From Shimazuella soli (GTDB taxonomy: Bacteria; Bacillota; Bacilli; Thermoactinomycetales; Thermoactinomycetaceae): a DNA stretch of 64,000 nt. Of this stretch, positions 33,813 through 43,020 are shown piece by piece. Every line of letters starts with the position of its first letter. The stretch's first letter is position 1. The notes beneath the pieces are model-generated. The model ran no database searches. It had not been told where the DNA came from and saw only the letters and a list, made by a program, of their open reading frames with translations. A program made the position numbers and the translations under genes. The stretch spans positions 358,269-422,268 of the forward strand of contig NZ_JAKWBN010000001.1 in assembly GCF_022511585.1 (NCBI RefSeq), in the 5' to 3' direction.

Positions 33813-35291
33813 TTGTTAATTTTGCAAACTGCGGGAATCGTTGTAGGAGTTATTATTATTTTTTCCATTGCTTTTTGGGCTAGGTACAAAACAGTCGGCG
33901 CTGATGAAGCAATGATTGTAACCGGTAACATCTTAGGAAAGAAAAATGTACTTGCTGATGACTCTGGTCGGAAGATAAAAATTATTCGCGGTGGTGGTGC
34001 TTTTGTAGTTCCGATTTTCCAGCGAGCAGAAAAATTAAGCTTACTATCTCATAAATTAACGGTACATACACCAGAAGTCTATACCGAACAAGGTGTTCCC
34101 ATTATGGTAAATGGTGTGGCGATCATCAAAATTGGTAGTTCTTTGGAAGATGTGGCAACGGCTGCCGAACAATTTATGGGGAAAACAAATGAAATATTAA
34201 ATGATGAAGCCCGCGAAGTATTAGAAGGTCATCTCCGTGCGATTTTAGGAACGATGACAGTAGAAGAAGTGTACAAAAATCGCGAAAAATTTGCTCAACA
34301 AGTGCAGGCAGTAGCTGCTCGTGACTTGAAAAAAATGGGTCTGAGCATCGTTTCTTTTACAATCAAAGACGTAAAAGATAAAAATGGGTATTTGGATGCC
34401 CTTGGACGTCCTCGGATTGCCATGGTCAGAAGAGATGCAGATATTGCAGAAGCAAATGCGATCCGTGATACAGAAATTCAAACCGCAAAAGCACGAGAAG
34501 AAGGAACAAAAGCTTCCTTGATTTCAGAGACCAACATCGAAGAATTTAAAAAAGATAAGGAATTGAAAGTAGCTGCATTTAAGATTGAACAAGATAAGAA
34601 AAAAGCCGAAGCAGACCAAGCATATTCCCTCCAAGGCAACAAAAATAAACAACAAGTTGTCGAAGAGGAAATGAAGATTGAATTAGTTCGGAAGCAAAAA
34701 CAAATTGAGTTAGAAGAGAAAGAGATTTTACGTCGAGAAAAGCAATATGATGCAGAAGTACGTAAAAAAGCGGATGCAGATCGTTATGCGAAAGAGCAAG
34801 AAGCAATAGCAAATAGTTTTCAACAAGAGGCTCAGGCAAATGCAGAGGCTGCTGCGATAAAAGCAAAAGGGCATGCTTTAGCAGAAGCGGAAAAAGCAAA
34901 AGGTTTTGCTAAAGCAGAAGTTGAAAAAATGGAAGGGACAGCAGAAGCCGAAGTTATTCGGGCAAAAGGGTTAGCTGAAGCAGAGGCCAAACAGAAACTT
35001 GCAGAAGCCTTTAACAGGTATGGACAAGCAGCTGTTTTAGACTTGATTGTAAAAATGATTCCAGAACTGGCAAAACAAATCTCCAGTCCCCTTCAAAATA
35101 TTGACAAATTGACAGTGATTGATTCCGGGGGCGGAGAAGGAGCTACAAAAGTTAGCAATTATGTTACTCAGTTAATGGCTCAAACTCCGGAAATGGTGAA
35201 GCAAGTATCCGGAATTGATATCGAAAAGATGTTAACAAATTGGAATTCGAATCCAAAGCCTCCCCAAGAAGAGGATGAAGAAAGAGAGTAG
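33813..35291 (+). CDS. floT: flotillin-like protein
   Basis: 492 aa, TTG start. An N-terminal membrane hairpin (IVVGVIIIFSIAFWARYKTV) is followed by the SPFH/PHB domain (FVVPIFQRAEKLSLLSHKLT, GVPIMVNGVAIIKIG). Then comes a long Ala/Glu/Lys coiled coil (AEAEKAKGFAKAEVEKMEG) and the C-terminal domain. It matches YuaG/FloT, which scaffolds functional membrane microdomains in Bacillus. It forms an operon with the NfeD-like gene. An imperfect hairpin at about 35300-35332 may terminate it. Confidence 0.92.
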   Translation: MLILQTAGIVVGVIIIFSIAFWARYKTVGADEAMIVTGNILGKKNVLADDSGRKIKIIRGGGAFVVPIFQRAEKLSLLSHKLTVHTPEVYTEQGVPIMVNGVAIIKIGSSLEDVATAAEQFMGKTNEILNDEAREVLEGHLRAILGTMTVEEVYKNREKFAQQVQAVAARDLKKMGLSIVSFTIKDVKDKNGYLDALGRPRIAMVRRDADIAEANAIRDTEIQTAKAREEGTKASLISETNIEEFKKDKELKVAAFKIEQDKKKAEADQAYSLQGNKNKQQVVEEEMKIELVRKQKQIELEEKEILRREKQYDAEVRKKADADRYAKEQEAIANSFQQEAQANAEAAAIKAKGHALAEAEKAKGFAKAEVEKMEGTAEAEVIRAKGLAEAEAKQKLAEAFNRYGQAAVLDLIVKMIPELAKQISSPLQNIDKLTVIDSGGGEGATKVSNYVTQLMAQTPEMVKQVSGIDIEKMLTNWNSNPKPPQEEDEERE

Positions 35292-35479
35292 GTAGTTTAG
35301 GGTGGTTATCTATTGGATAGCTGCCCTTCTTTGTCTCATTTTATAGTTAATTTTCGTGTATAACCTATATATGTTAATTTATGCCTTTTGCTAATAGGTT
35401 GTAATTGATCTAGTAACAAAACAATGATAATTTTAAGATATATTAACTTTCGAACGTGAAAAAATGAATAAATGAGTAG

Positions 35480-35719
35480 GAGCCTGTTGCATTATTCACC
35501 TCAAAAGCGCAGATGTGCACCTCAGACTAGGGCACAAGTCTCGCTACGTCGCTTTGAGTGGGTGGAGCGTCCTTTGTGTTTTTCAACAACAGACGCGGAA
35601 AACATACACATCCCGGGGTTCCCCACTCGCGAAGCGGAACCGGAGGTTCCAAAGTAATACTTTTTGGGGTGGATCAGCGACTTTATTCAGAGTTCAAAAT
35701 AGATTTATGCAACAACCTC
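35480..35719. mobile_element. 240-bp MITE with terminal inverted repeats and 5-bp target duplication
   Basis: The left end GAGCCTGTTGCATTATT and right end (reverse complement) GAGGTTGTTGCATAAAT match at 14 of 17 positions. Both ends are flanked by AGTAG (35475-35479 and 35720-35724). The interior has higher GC and only short frames that do not look like a transposase. It sits 35 bp upstream of the first ATPase gene and may have changed its promoter. Confidence 0.8.
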
Positions 35720-35754
35720 AGTAGAAATAAATTGGCAGGAAAAGGAGGAAGACG

Positions 35755-38127
35755 GTGAATAGGTTTTATTTGTTTCCACAATTGCGGCCTAAAGGGAAAT
35801 ATTACCAATTGAAAAGAACTCCAAGCCCAGGTCAGCCATCTTCCCAACAAAAATTGGCTTGGGATGGAGTGATTGAATATCTCACCCTAAAAAAGTGGTT
35901 TCGAAGGTTCCCATTTCGTTTCAAAGAACCTTGGATCTCTTGGGAACTACATGCTAATGGATCAGAATTAAATTATTACTATTGGGCCCCTGATGCCACA
36001 CATGGCTATGAAATTGCTCAGCGGCTTGCTGTTGTTGATCCAACTTTAGAAATTACACTTGCAGAAGCTCCAGAGCCTTTAAATTTTAAACAAGCACACT
36101 ATGGATACAAAATGCAATTTGAAAAGAATTTTTGTTTGCCGACTGGATGGGATGCTTCGCTCGAACAGGCTTTACATGAATATTTAAGTAAATTAAAAGA
36201 GAACCAACGCATAGTTTGTCAATTTCTAGTAAGACCTGTATATGATTACCAAGTCACACGTTCTTTTACCAAAGCATTGCACTCCCTAGAACGAAGGGGA
36301 GGAGATACAGACGAAAAAAACCGCCTTCATACGGCGATATTTCAGAAGCAGCAACAGCCAAAGGCAGAAGTAGTTATTCGTTTACTCAGTTTTGCAGAGA
36401 CACTGGAGGAAAGCAAGCAGATATTAGAGCCTTGTGCCCAAATTCTATCTGTATCGGATTCAGCTGAAAGTAATTATTTAAACTGGAGAGAATGGTGGAG
36501 AATGATCCGCCCCCTATTTCGGTATGAATTTGAACATAAATTGTTTCCCTTTCGTAAAAAACAAAATGCTTTAATAATGGGGTCAAGTGAGCTTGCTAAG
36601 TTAATTCACCCTCCCAGTTACACACCATCATCGAAAATGACATGGTTAGGCGGTAAGCGAATAGCAGAACCGCTAGACGTAAGAAACCAACAAAATCAAG
36701 ATAAGGGAATTAAGATTGGGACGATGGAAAAAAACTTAAATATCCGTTCCAATCGGTTATCTATTCGAAATTTAGAGAGCCATTTTGCTGTTTTTGGCTC
36801 AGCTGGCACAGGAAAAACCACTACTTTGCTCAATGTGCTGGTCGATTACATGAAGGAGAGAACAGATGAAAATCGGCTAGGTTTCACGGTGATGGATATA
36901 CAAGGAAAGTTAGCGAATCAGTTGCTAGAGAGAATTCCTAAGTCTTTGCATCATTTGGTGAAAGTCATTCGCTTTAAAAGAGGACAATATCCGTTTAACT
37001 ATTTTGATATCGATTACGCGAAAACAGATTATGAAAAAGCTAGAATTGTATTGGAAATTTTCCGTAGACTTGGAAAAGATTATTGGACACCATTTGTTTC
37101 CGATCATTTATTATATGGTGCCCAAGCCTTGTTGAAACTAAACCGGGCGACGTTGTTTAACTTGCAATTATTAATAGAAGATAATGATTTTTGTCAAAAA
37201 GTGATCCGAGAACTCAATCCAGCTCATCCCATAGAAGCATCTATGGCAAAATTTTTGCAGCGCTATCTGCAAAATCCAGAAGAGAGTAACTGGAAAGAAG
37301 AATTTTTCAATAATTCGATGATCACTCGTTTAAGGGAAATCAATATGTCTGGAATGAGTAATACACTCAATCATTACTCCAATGGAATTCGATGGACGGA
37401 TGCACTAAATGAAGGACACTTTCAAATTTTTGATCTTTCTGGGTTGAATTCGGGAGACCGTCCAAGAATGGGCGTTTCCGTCATCACAATGTTTCATTGT
37501 GCTATGCTTATCCGGGAAAAACAGCGAACCAATGGAGAATATATACCACTGCATCCCCTAGTGCTTGATGATGCCAGTATTTACTTAAATCAAGCATTTG
37601 GAGATTTAGAATACTTCCTGCATGAGGCGAAAAAATACCGAATGCCGCTTTGGATGGGGTTGCCGGGAATTACAAATTATATTAATCAATCAGTAGCAGA
37701 ATCTATCTTCCGAAATGTAGAGACGATCCTAAGTTATCGGGTAGCAAATGCCACAGATGCAGATTTTATTTATGAACATATGCACACGTTGGGCTTGGAG
37801 TCCCTTGATTTCCAGACGCTTGACCCTTTTTATGGTTATTTACAGATGGCAATCAATAATGAAGGTCAACGGACTTATGCGTTTACAAATCGAGGATATC
37901 TTCCTGAAACTCCTGTTTCTACCCAAGCGGAAATAGATGAGCTCGAGATGGGTTACTTAGGCGAAATCAATAAACGGGAGCAAGAATGGGAGATGCAGCC
38001 TTGGAAGCCTGGAAGTGAGCAAGTAGAAAAAGTGAATCAAAAGGCCGCAGGGTTAGATGGAATCGATGAATATATTCAGATATTATATGGCAATTCTCTA
38101 GGTGCAAATTCAATCAAACCCTTTTAA
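35755..38127 (+). CDS. secretion/conjugation-type ATPase (VirB4/HerA/TraD-like), copy 1
   Basis: 790 aa, GTG start after GGAGG. The first 330 residues (RFYLFPQLRPKGKYYQL, WISWELHANG, REWWRMIRPLFRYEFEHKLF) are a domain shared only with the next gene. The RecA-like ATPase has Walker A GSAGTGKTT (about residue 347) and Walker B HPLVLDDAS (about 600). The second acidic residue there is Asp, where most relatives have Glu. NYINQSVAESIFRNVETILS resembles the C-terminal part of TraG/VirD4/VirB4-like ATPases. No membrane helix. No relaxase, pilin or other transfer gene lies nearby, so the role is unclear: DNA or protein translocation motor, or DNA-end processing. Confidence 0.7.
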   Translation: MNRFYLFPQLRPKGKYYQLKRTPSPGQPSSQQKLAWDGVIEYLTLKKWFRRFPFRFKEPWISWELHANGSELNYYYWAPDATHGYEIAQRLAVVDPTLEITLAEAPEPLNFKQAHYGYKMQFEKNFCLPTGWDASLEQALHEYLSKLKENQRIVCQFLVRPVYDYQVTRSFTKALHSLERRGGDTDEKNRLHTAIFQKQQQPKAEVVIRLLSFAETLEESKQILEPCAQILSVSDSAESNYLNWREWWRMIRPLFRYEFEHKLFPFRKKQNALIMGSSELAKLIHPPSYTPSSKMTWLGGKRIAEPLDVRNQQNQDKGIKIGTMEKNLNIRSNRLSIRNLESHFAVFGSAGTGKTTTLLNVLVDYMKERTDENRLGFTVMDIQGKLANQLLERIPKSLHHLVKVIRFKRGQYPFNYFDIDYAKTDYEKARIVLEIFRRLGKDYWTPFVSDHLLYGAQALLKLNRATLFNLQLLIEDNDFCQKVIRELNPAHPIEASMAKFLQRYLQNPEESNWKEEFFNNSMITRLREINMSGMSNTLNHYSNGIRWTDALNEGHFQIFDLSGLNSGDRPRMGVSVITMFHCAMLIREKQRTNGEYIPLHPLVLDDASIYLNQAFGDLEYFLHEAKKYRMPLWMGLPGITNYINQSVAESIFRNVETILSYRVANATDADFIYEHMHTLGLESLDFQTLDPFYGYLQMAINNEGQRTYAFTNRGYLPETPVSTQAEIDELEMGYLGEINKREQEWEMQPWKPGSEQVEKVNQKAAGLDGIDEYIQILYGNSLGANSIKPF

Positions 38128-38154
38128 TCATGAAATACATGTGGAGGTACCAGA

Positions 38155-40422
38155 ATGAAACGATTTCATCTTATGCCTTTTGCGATTCCGAAAGGAGTAT
38201 ACTACAAGCTAAACATTCAAGCTGGTGATAAACCAAAGTACAAGCCAATGGTTCAAGTATGGAATCAAATGATCCGATTTATGAAACGACGTTGGTATGA
38301 ACGTTTACCTTTTCTGATTCAGGAGCCTTGGGTTGCTTGGGAAATTCATGGTCATGCAGGAATTACACAATATGGTTGTTGGGCGTCAAACAAACTATAT
38401 GGGGAGAGAATGGTTGACTCCCTGCAATCAGCCTATCCCGATATTCAAGTACATCCATCTGAAAAACCGCCAGCAATTGATTATACCCGGCCTCATTCAG
38501 GGGCTCGTCTTCTATTGCAATATGATTATGCTCTGCCCTTAAATGTTGCCTATCCTGATGATTTAGAAACACATGCAAATTTATTGGAATTGATCAGTCA
38601 ACTGAAAGAAGACCAATCCGTGATCTGTCAATTTCTCATTCGTCCTATGTATGATCGTCAAGTAGAGGGTTCTTTCTCACGAGCTATCAGGGATATTAAA
38701 AGAGATAAGCGTGCTCCAAGCGGGGAAAATCAGTTGTATTTGCAAGCATTGCAAGCAAAAAAGAGTCGGATGAAAGCGGAAGTGGTTATCCGAATTTTAG
38801 CATTTGATCGAACGAGAGAAGAGGCAGATCAACTTGCAGATCAGTGCAGCAAAGCGTTCAGCTGGATGGAACACTCTCATTTTAACCGCTTTCTTGTGAG
38901 GGAATGGTGGCAAACGATTAAACCATTATTTCGCTTTGAATTCTCCAATCGCCTTTTTCCATTTCGGCTGAAAAAAAATGTGGTGGTACTAGGTGATCAG
39001 GAATTAGCTGGATTGGCCCGGGTTCCTGCAATGCCGCGGACAGCCTTTATCCACAATCAAAATATGCAGCTGCCCCTAGCTCCAAAAGAAATACAAACAT
39101 ATGAGGGAAAAGCCGATACGATATATTTAGGTATAAATGCTCGTGGCCCCATCGAAAACAAGATTCATCTTCCTATTGATCATCTGGCTGAAAATATGGT
39201 CATTTTTGGTCGAGATGGCATGGGGAAAACGACATTTCTGCTCCATTGGCTGCTGGATTTTTTAGACAAACGGACAGATGAAAATCGTTATGGCTGCACT
39301 GTACTGGATATGGACGGTACATTAGCTGATCGTCTATTGACGAAACTTCCAGAGAAGCTGCACCCTCATGTGACTACAGCCCGCTTTCGAGATTGGAAGT
39401 TTCCTTTTAATCCTTTTGATATTGACTTTCCCCAAGCAGAGTATGGTTATGTCGGAGAGATTTTACGGCGCTTGGATGCAGAATTTTGGGGTCCTCATGT
39501 ACCGGATGGTTTTATGATGACTGCTACAGCCTTAGATTTATTGGATCAGGGATCTTATTGGAATATGCAGCGTGTATTTGAAGAACCAGAGTACGCTAAA
39601 GCGATATACGACGGGGTTCCAGAGGACAGCGATCGAAATCGATCGTTGCGGGAACAATTGAGAAAATATATTCATGCGGAAACAGGAGTCGTCAACTGGC
39701 CAAAAGAGTTGATCCGAAGCCCTTCTCTGACTCGTTTGCGTCTATGGAATTCAGGTCCGATGGGGCGGATTTTAAATCAGCGGACAGACGGCTTTCGCTG
39801 GTTAAAAGCGATTAATGAAGGCCGTATTCAAATTTTAGATCTAGCTGGTCTTACTTATGACCAAAAAAAATTAATTGTATCAAAAGTCTTTATGTTTTTT
39901 GAAATATTTTCTTATCCAAGAGAGATGAAACGGATGAGAGGTCAATATTTACCGCTTCATCCAATCATCCTAGACGAAGGTTCCTACTTTATTCATGATG
40001 TCATGCCTAATCTGTATGGATTTTTAAAAGATTTCACCCATAATCGCACCCCGCTGATATTGACTGCATCAGGTGTCAAAGATTATTTAAGTTCCCAAGT
40101 TTTAGATAGCTTGTTTCGTCAAGTTGGCAATGTTGTTTCGTTTCAAGTCTCTCCCACTGATGCAGAGGTGATTGCTAGGGGAATGAAAGATCGAGCAGGA
40201 CAAGTAACACCAAAAGATTATGAATGGATTTTACCTCACCACGCTTATATGAAATTGGTTCCCAAAAAGGATGCAATTTTTGTTAATAAGACACCGAAAC
40301 TTGAGATTGTACCAGATGAAGAAAAGATTCAGCATTTGTTAGATCAATCGTATGAGAGAGCAATGGAATATGAGTTAGAAAGAAGAGAAAACAAGCCAAG
40401 AAAACATACACCTATTGTTTGA
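38155..40422 (+). CDS. secretion/conjugation-type ATPase (VirB4/HerA/TraD-like), copy 2
   Basis: 755 aa, ATG after GTGGAGG, 27 nt after copy 1. Paralogue along its full length: RFHLMPFAIPKGVYYKLN, REWWQTIKPLFRFEFSNRLF, Walker A GRDGMGKTT (about residue 351), LDKRTDENRYGCTVLDMDGT, Walker B HPIILDEGS (about 601, with the usual Asp-Glu). Conserved stretch RxPLxxxxxGxxxYLSSQV near 640. The pair probably forms a hetero-oligomer or two related motors. Copy 2 keeps the catalytic Glu that copy 1 lacks, so one subunit may be regulatory. Confidence 0.7.
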   Translation: MKRFHLMPFAIPKGVYYKLNIQAGDKPKYKPMVQVWNQMIRFMKRRWYERLPFLIQEPWVAWEIHGHAGITQYGCWASNKLYGERMVDSLQSAYPDIQVHPSEKPPAIDYTRPHSGARLLLQYDYALPLNVAYPDDLETHANLLELISQLKEDQSVICQFLIRPMYDRQVEGSFSRAIRDIKRDKRAPSGENQLYLQALQAKKSRMKAEVVIRILAFDRTREEADQLADQCSKAFSWMEHSHFNRFLVREWWQTIKPLFRFEFSNRLFPFRLKKNVVVLGDQELAGLARVPAMPRTAFIHNQNMQLPLAPKEIQTYEGKADTIYLGINARGPIENKIHLPIDHLAENMVIFGRDGMGKTTFLLHWLLDFLDKRTDENRYGCTVLDMDGTLADRLLTKLPEKLHPHVTTARFRDWKFPFNPFDIDFPQAEYGYVGEILRRLDAEFWGPHVPDGFMMTATALDLLDQGSYWNMQRVFEEPEYAKAIYDGVPEDSDRNRSLREQLRKYIHAETGVVNWPKELIRSPSLTRLRLWNSGPMGRILNQRTDGFRWLKAINEGRIQILDLAGLTYDQKKLIVSKVFMFFEIFSYPREMKRMRGQYLPLHPIILDEGSYFIHDVMPNLYGFLKDFTHNRTPLILTASGVKDYLSSQVLDSLFRQVGNVVSFQVSPTDAEVIARGMKDRAGQVTPKDYEWILPHHAYMKLVPKKDAIFVNKTPKLEIVPDEEKIQHLLDQSYERAMEYELERRENKPRKHTPIV

Positions 40423-40436
40423 ATAGGTGTATAGCA

Positions 40437-40473
40437 AAAGAACTCATCCAGCAAATGGGACAAGTTCTTTTTG
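40437..40473. terminator. terminator between the ATPase and phosphate-transporter genes
   Basis: AAAGAACTCATCC and GGGACAAGTTCTTTTT form an imperfect stem with T tail, shared by convergent genes. Confidence 0.55.
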
Positions 40474-40484
40474 CGTGTAGAAGA

Positions 40485-41480
40485 TTACAATCCGAAAAGG
40501 GTAAGCAAATGAAACAAAAGAAAAGCAATAATTGCAGTTATCGGTAATGTAAGTATCCATGCATAAATGATTTTAGTGGCAATACTCCAGCGGACACTTC
40601 GAATACGATCTGCTATCCCTACCCCGATAATAGCGCCAGTAATCGTATGGGTGGTACTGACAGGTACACCGATTTTGGCAATGGTAGTCAGCAGTATCGC
40701 TGCTCCAGTCTCCGCAGCAAATCCTTGGGGTGTTTCCAATCGACTAAGCCTAGAACCTACAGTTTGAATGACTTTTGCTCCTCCAATAGCAGTTCCTAGT
40801 GCCATAGCAAGTCCACAAGAGATCATCACCCAAAAAGGCACACTAAATTCTTTATTGTAATGTCCAGCCACGAGCGCCATTCCGATGATACCCATTGCTT
40901 TTTGAGCATCAGATGCACCGTGGCTAAAAGCCATAAACGCAGCAGAAATCAACTGCAAAGGGCGAAATGTACGCTTAACTTTGGATGGTTGTTTATTGCG
41001 AAAGATACTACGAATGATCTTAATGATAATAAAGCTGATCAATGCTCCTAGTACAGGAGAGATAACTAGCCCTAGAAGAATAATGAGAATTCCATGAATC
41101 TTGAGAATACCGACACCTTTAAAGGCAACAGCAGCACCGATTAGACTGCCGATTAGGGCATGCGAAGAGCTGGTAGGTAGTCCCATCAATACAGTAACCA
41201 CATTCCAAACAATTACGGAAAGGAGTGTAGCTACAAGCACAACTAGGGAGATATTTTTCGGATCGACTATATCTTTTCCGATCGCTTTTGCTACTTCAGT
41301 AAAAAAGAGGGCTCCAACTAAATTTAACACAGCTGCCATCATAATCGCTTTAGCTGGGGAGAGTGTTCTTGTTCCTACAACGGTAGCTATTGCATTTGCG
41401 GTGTCATGCCATCCATTTGTAAAGTCGAAGGCTAGAGCTAAGATGATGACAACGATGACTAATAAAGTAAGCTCAGGCAT
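40485..41480 (-). CDS. pit: low-affinity inorganic phosphate transporter (PiT family)
   Basis: 331 aa, about ten membrane helices, with the PiT signatures FDFTNGWHDTANAIATVVGT near the N-terminus and FMAFSHGASDAQKAMGIIGM in the second half, plus GVPVSTTHTITGAIIGVG. It couples phosphate uptake, as metal-phosphate or with cations, to the membrane potential. Overlaps the upstream DUF47 gene by 8 nt: translational coupling. Confidence 0.93.
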   Translation of the reverse strand: MPELTLLVIVVIILALAFDFTNGWHDTANAIATVVGTRTLSPAKAIMMAAVLNLVGALFFTEVAKAIGKDIVDPKNISLVVLVATLLSVIVWNVVTVLMGLPTSSSHALIGSLIGAAVAFKGVGILKIHGILIILLGLVISPVLGALISFIIIKIIRSIFRNKQPSKVKRTFRPLQLISAAFMAFSHGASDAQKAMGIIGMALVAGHYNKEFSVPFWVMISCGLAMALGTAIGGAKVIQTVGSRLSRLETPQGFAAETGAAILLTTIAKIGVPVSTTHTITGAIIGVGIADRIRSVRWSIATKIIYAWILTLPITAIIAFLLFHLLTLFGL

Positions 41481-42093
41481 ACTTCATAACCACTCTTTCC
41501 ATCACATCCATCAAATCTTCAAATGTATCGCTGACATCTTCTAGCCTTTCATATATTTCTTTCATTTTAATAAGGTTTAAAAGGTCTACTGGTTCTTCGA
41601 ATAACGTATGTACACTTTCTCTCATGAGGCGGTCGCCTTCGTTTTCCAACTCATTTATTTCAATAGATATCTTACGAATGGTTTGAAAGTCCTTTTTTTC
41701 CAAAGCTACAAATGCTTTATGCGACAAATTGGCACATTTGACAAGGCTGTCTGCAAATTGAATGAGGTAAGGCGTAGTTTTGTCTATTTTATAGTAAACA
41801 AATCTGGCGGTACAAGCTTCTACTTCGTCTAGTACATCATCGAGGTGTCCAGCTAAAGCCATTATATCTTCACGGTCGAGTGGAGGTACAAAAGTTTGAT
41901 CCAATTCTTGCAGGATAAGGTGAGTATATTCATCCCCTTTGGACTCTAAGTCTTTTATAATCTCTGCATATTTTTCTTTCTCTTGAAGCGTTTCCACATT
42001 TTCGCGAAATAACTTAACAGCTTCAACTATATTTAAAGTTGCATCTGTTAATGTTTGATAAAAGAAACGATCTTTTGAGCGATTAAATAGCAA
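41473..42093 (-). CDS. DUF47-family PhoU-like protein (YkaA)
   Basis: 206 aa, helical, with KDRFFYQTLTDATLNIVEAV, ESKGDEYTHLILQELDQTFV, REDIMALAGHLDDVLDEVEA and MKEIYERLEDVSDTFEDLMD. The E-x-x-x-D pattern resembles metal-binding PhoU helices. DUF47 partners of PiT transporters are thought to control phosphate uptake. Confidence 0.9.
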   Translation of the reverse strand: MLFNRSKDRFFYQTLTDATLNIVEAVKLFRENVETLQEKEKYAEIIKDLESKGDEYTHLILQELDQTFVPPLDREDIMALAGHLDDVLDEVEACTARFVYYKIDKTTPYLIQFADSLVKCANLSHKAFVALEKKDFQTIRKISIEINELENEGDRLMRESVHTLFEEPVDLLNLIKMKEIYERLEDVSDTFEDLMDVMERVVMKYA

Positions 42094-42197
42094 GTTAATT
42101 CCTCCTGATAAATAAATTCCTGTAATATATCTTACCTATCTAATGTAATAGAAAGACACCATCATTGGTTAAAAATAAATAAAAACTTAATCATACC

Positions 42198-42782
42198 TTA
42201 ACAGTCCATAGTGCGTGCTTTTTGATTTTTCCCTATTCCTAACAGCCTTATTCCAATCCATCCCCCTATGAGGATACCAAAAGTATTCATCAGCAAGTCA
42301 TCGACATCAAAGACCCCAAGTCCAGTTATACCTTGAATGATTTCTATTATAAGCATGAAAATCAAACCACATAAGGAAGAAAGTCGTAGAGATTTCATGA
42401 GGTAGACAAAGAATAACCCCATCGGTACGAACAGTAATGTATTTCCTCCAAAATACCAGATCAGATTTTTTAGTGACAAATTTTGCAGAAGTTCCACCAT
42501 ATGTACAAAAGGGGTAAAATTCCAACCAGAAATGGAGAAATTTCTAGAACGAAACAACAGCAATGTACTCATCCATGACAAGTAGCTAGAACCGAGTAAG
42601 TAATAGCCGTTAGGGAAAGTTCGTTTTATTATGACAAAAAAGAGTATAAGAAAGAAAGGGGTAGTGCTGATGAGCGTGAGATGTGCCTGTGTATCGGTAA
42701 GCGATTGAAAGATCATAAAACTGAGCAAAGTACTGCACGATAAACTTCCCAAGAATGCCAAGTAATAAAAGAGAATCCCCAA
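42198..42782 (-). CDS. VanZ-family membrane protein
   Basis: 194 aa with five hydrophobic helices and the VanZ motif (NTLLFVPMGLFFVYLMK, IEIIQGITGLGVFDVDDLLM, NTFGILIGGWIG). TTG start with GAGAGGGATGAT upstream. VanZ homologues affect glycopeptide susceptibility in enterococci, but most chromosomal members are uncharacterised. Confidence 0.85.
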   Translation of the reverse strand: MGILFYYLAFLGSLSCSTLLSFMIFQSLTDTQAHLTLISTTPFFLILFFVIIKRTFPNGYYLLGSSYLSWMSTLLLFRSRNFSISGWNFTPFVHMVELLQNLSLKNLIWYFGGNTLLFVPMGLFFVYLMKSLRLSSLCGLIFMLIIEIIQGITGLGVFDVDDLLMNTFGILIGGWIGIRLLGIGKNQKARTMDC

Positions 42783-42933
42783 ATCATCCCTCTCCCATCT
42801 CGTTTTCCTAAAAAGAGAAATATAATTTTAACTAATCTATATCTTACTAAAAACCAAGAACAAAACTCTTTGTTTTTGAATAATTTTTGACTAAAGTCGA
42901 TTTTTCCTCTACACAAAATGAATGGTTTGGATT

Positions 42934-42956
42934 ATAATTTAGCCAAGGGCAACTTT
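42934..42956 (+). promoter_or_regulatory. mntH promoter -10 and MntR-like box
   Basis: TATAAT (42934-42939) is overlapped and followed by TTTAGCCAAGGGCAAC, close to the MntR site pattern (TTTGCC-TTAA-GGCAAA). Placement just after the -10 would allow repression by Mn-loaded MntR. Confidence 0.45.
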
Positions 42957-43020
42957 TTTAGTTATGTCAAATAAAATTGTTATAGACAAATAAATGCAAG
43001 AAAAGGGGAGGGAATAAAAA

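Noticed and set aside
35472-35758. Three overlapping short ORFs upstream of the ATPase gene
   Set aside because: They lie inside the MITE and follow its GC-rich interior; no transposase similarity seen.
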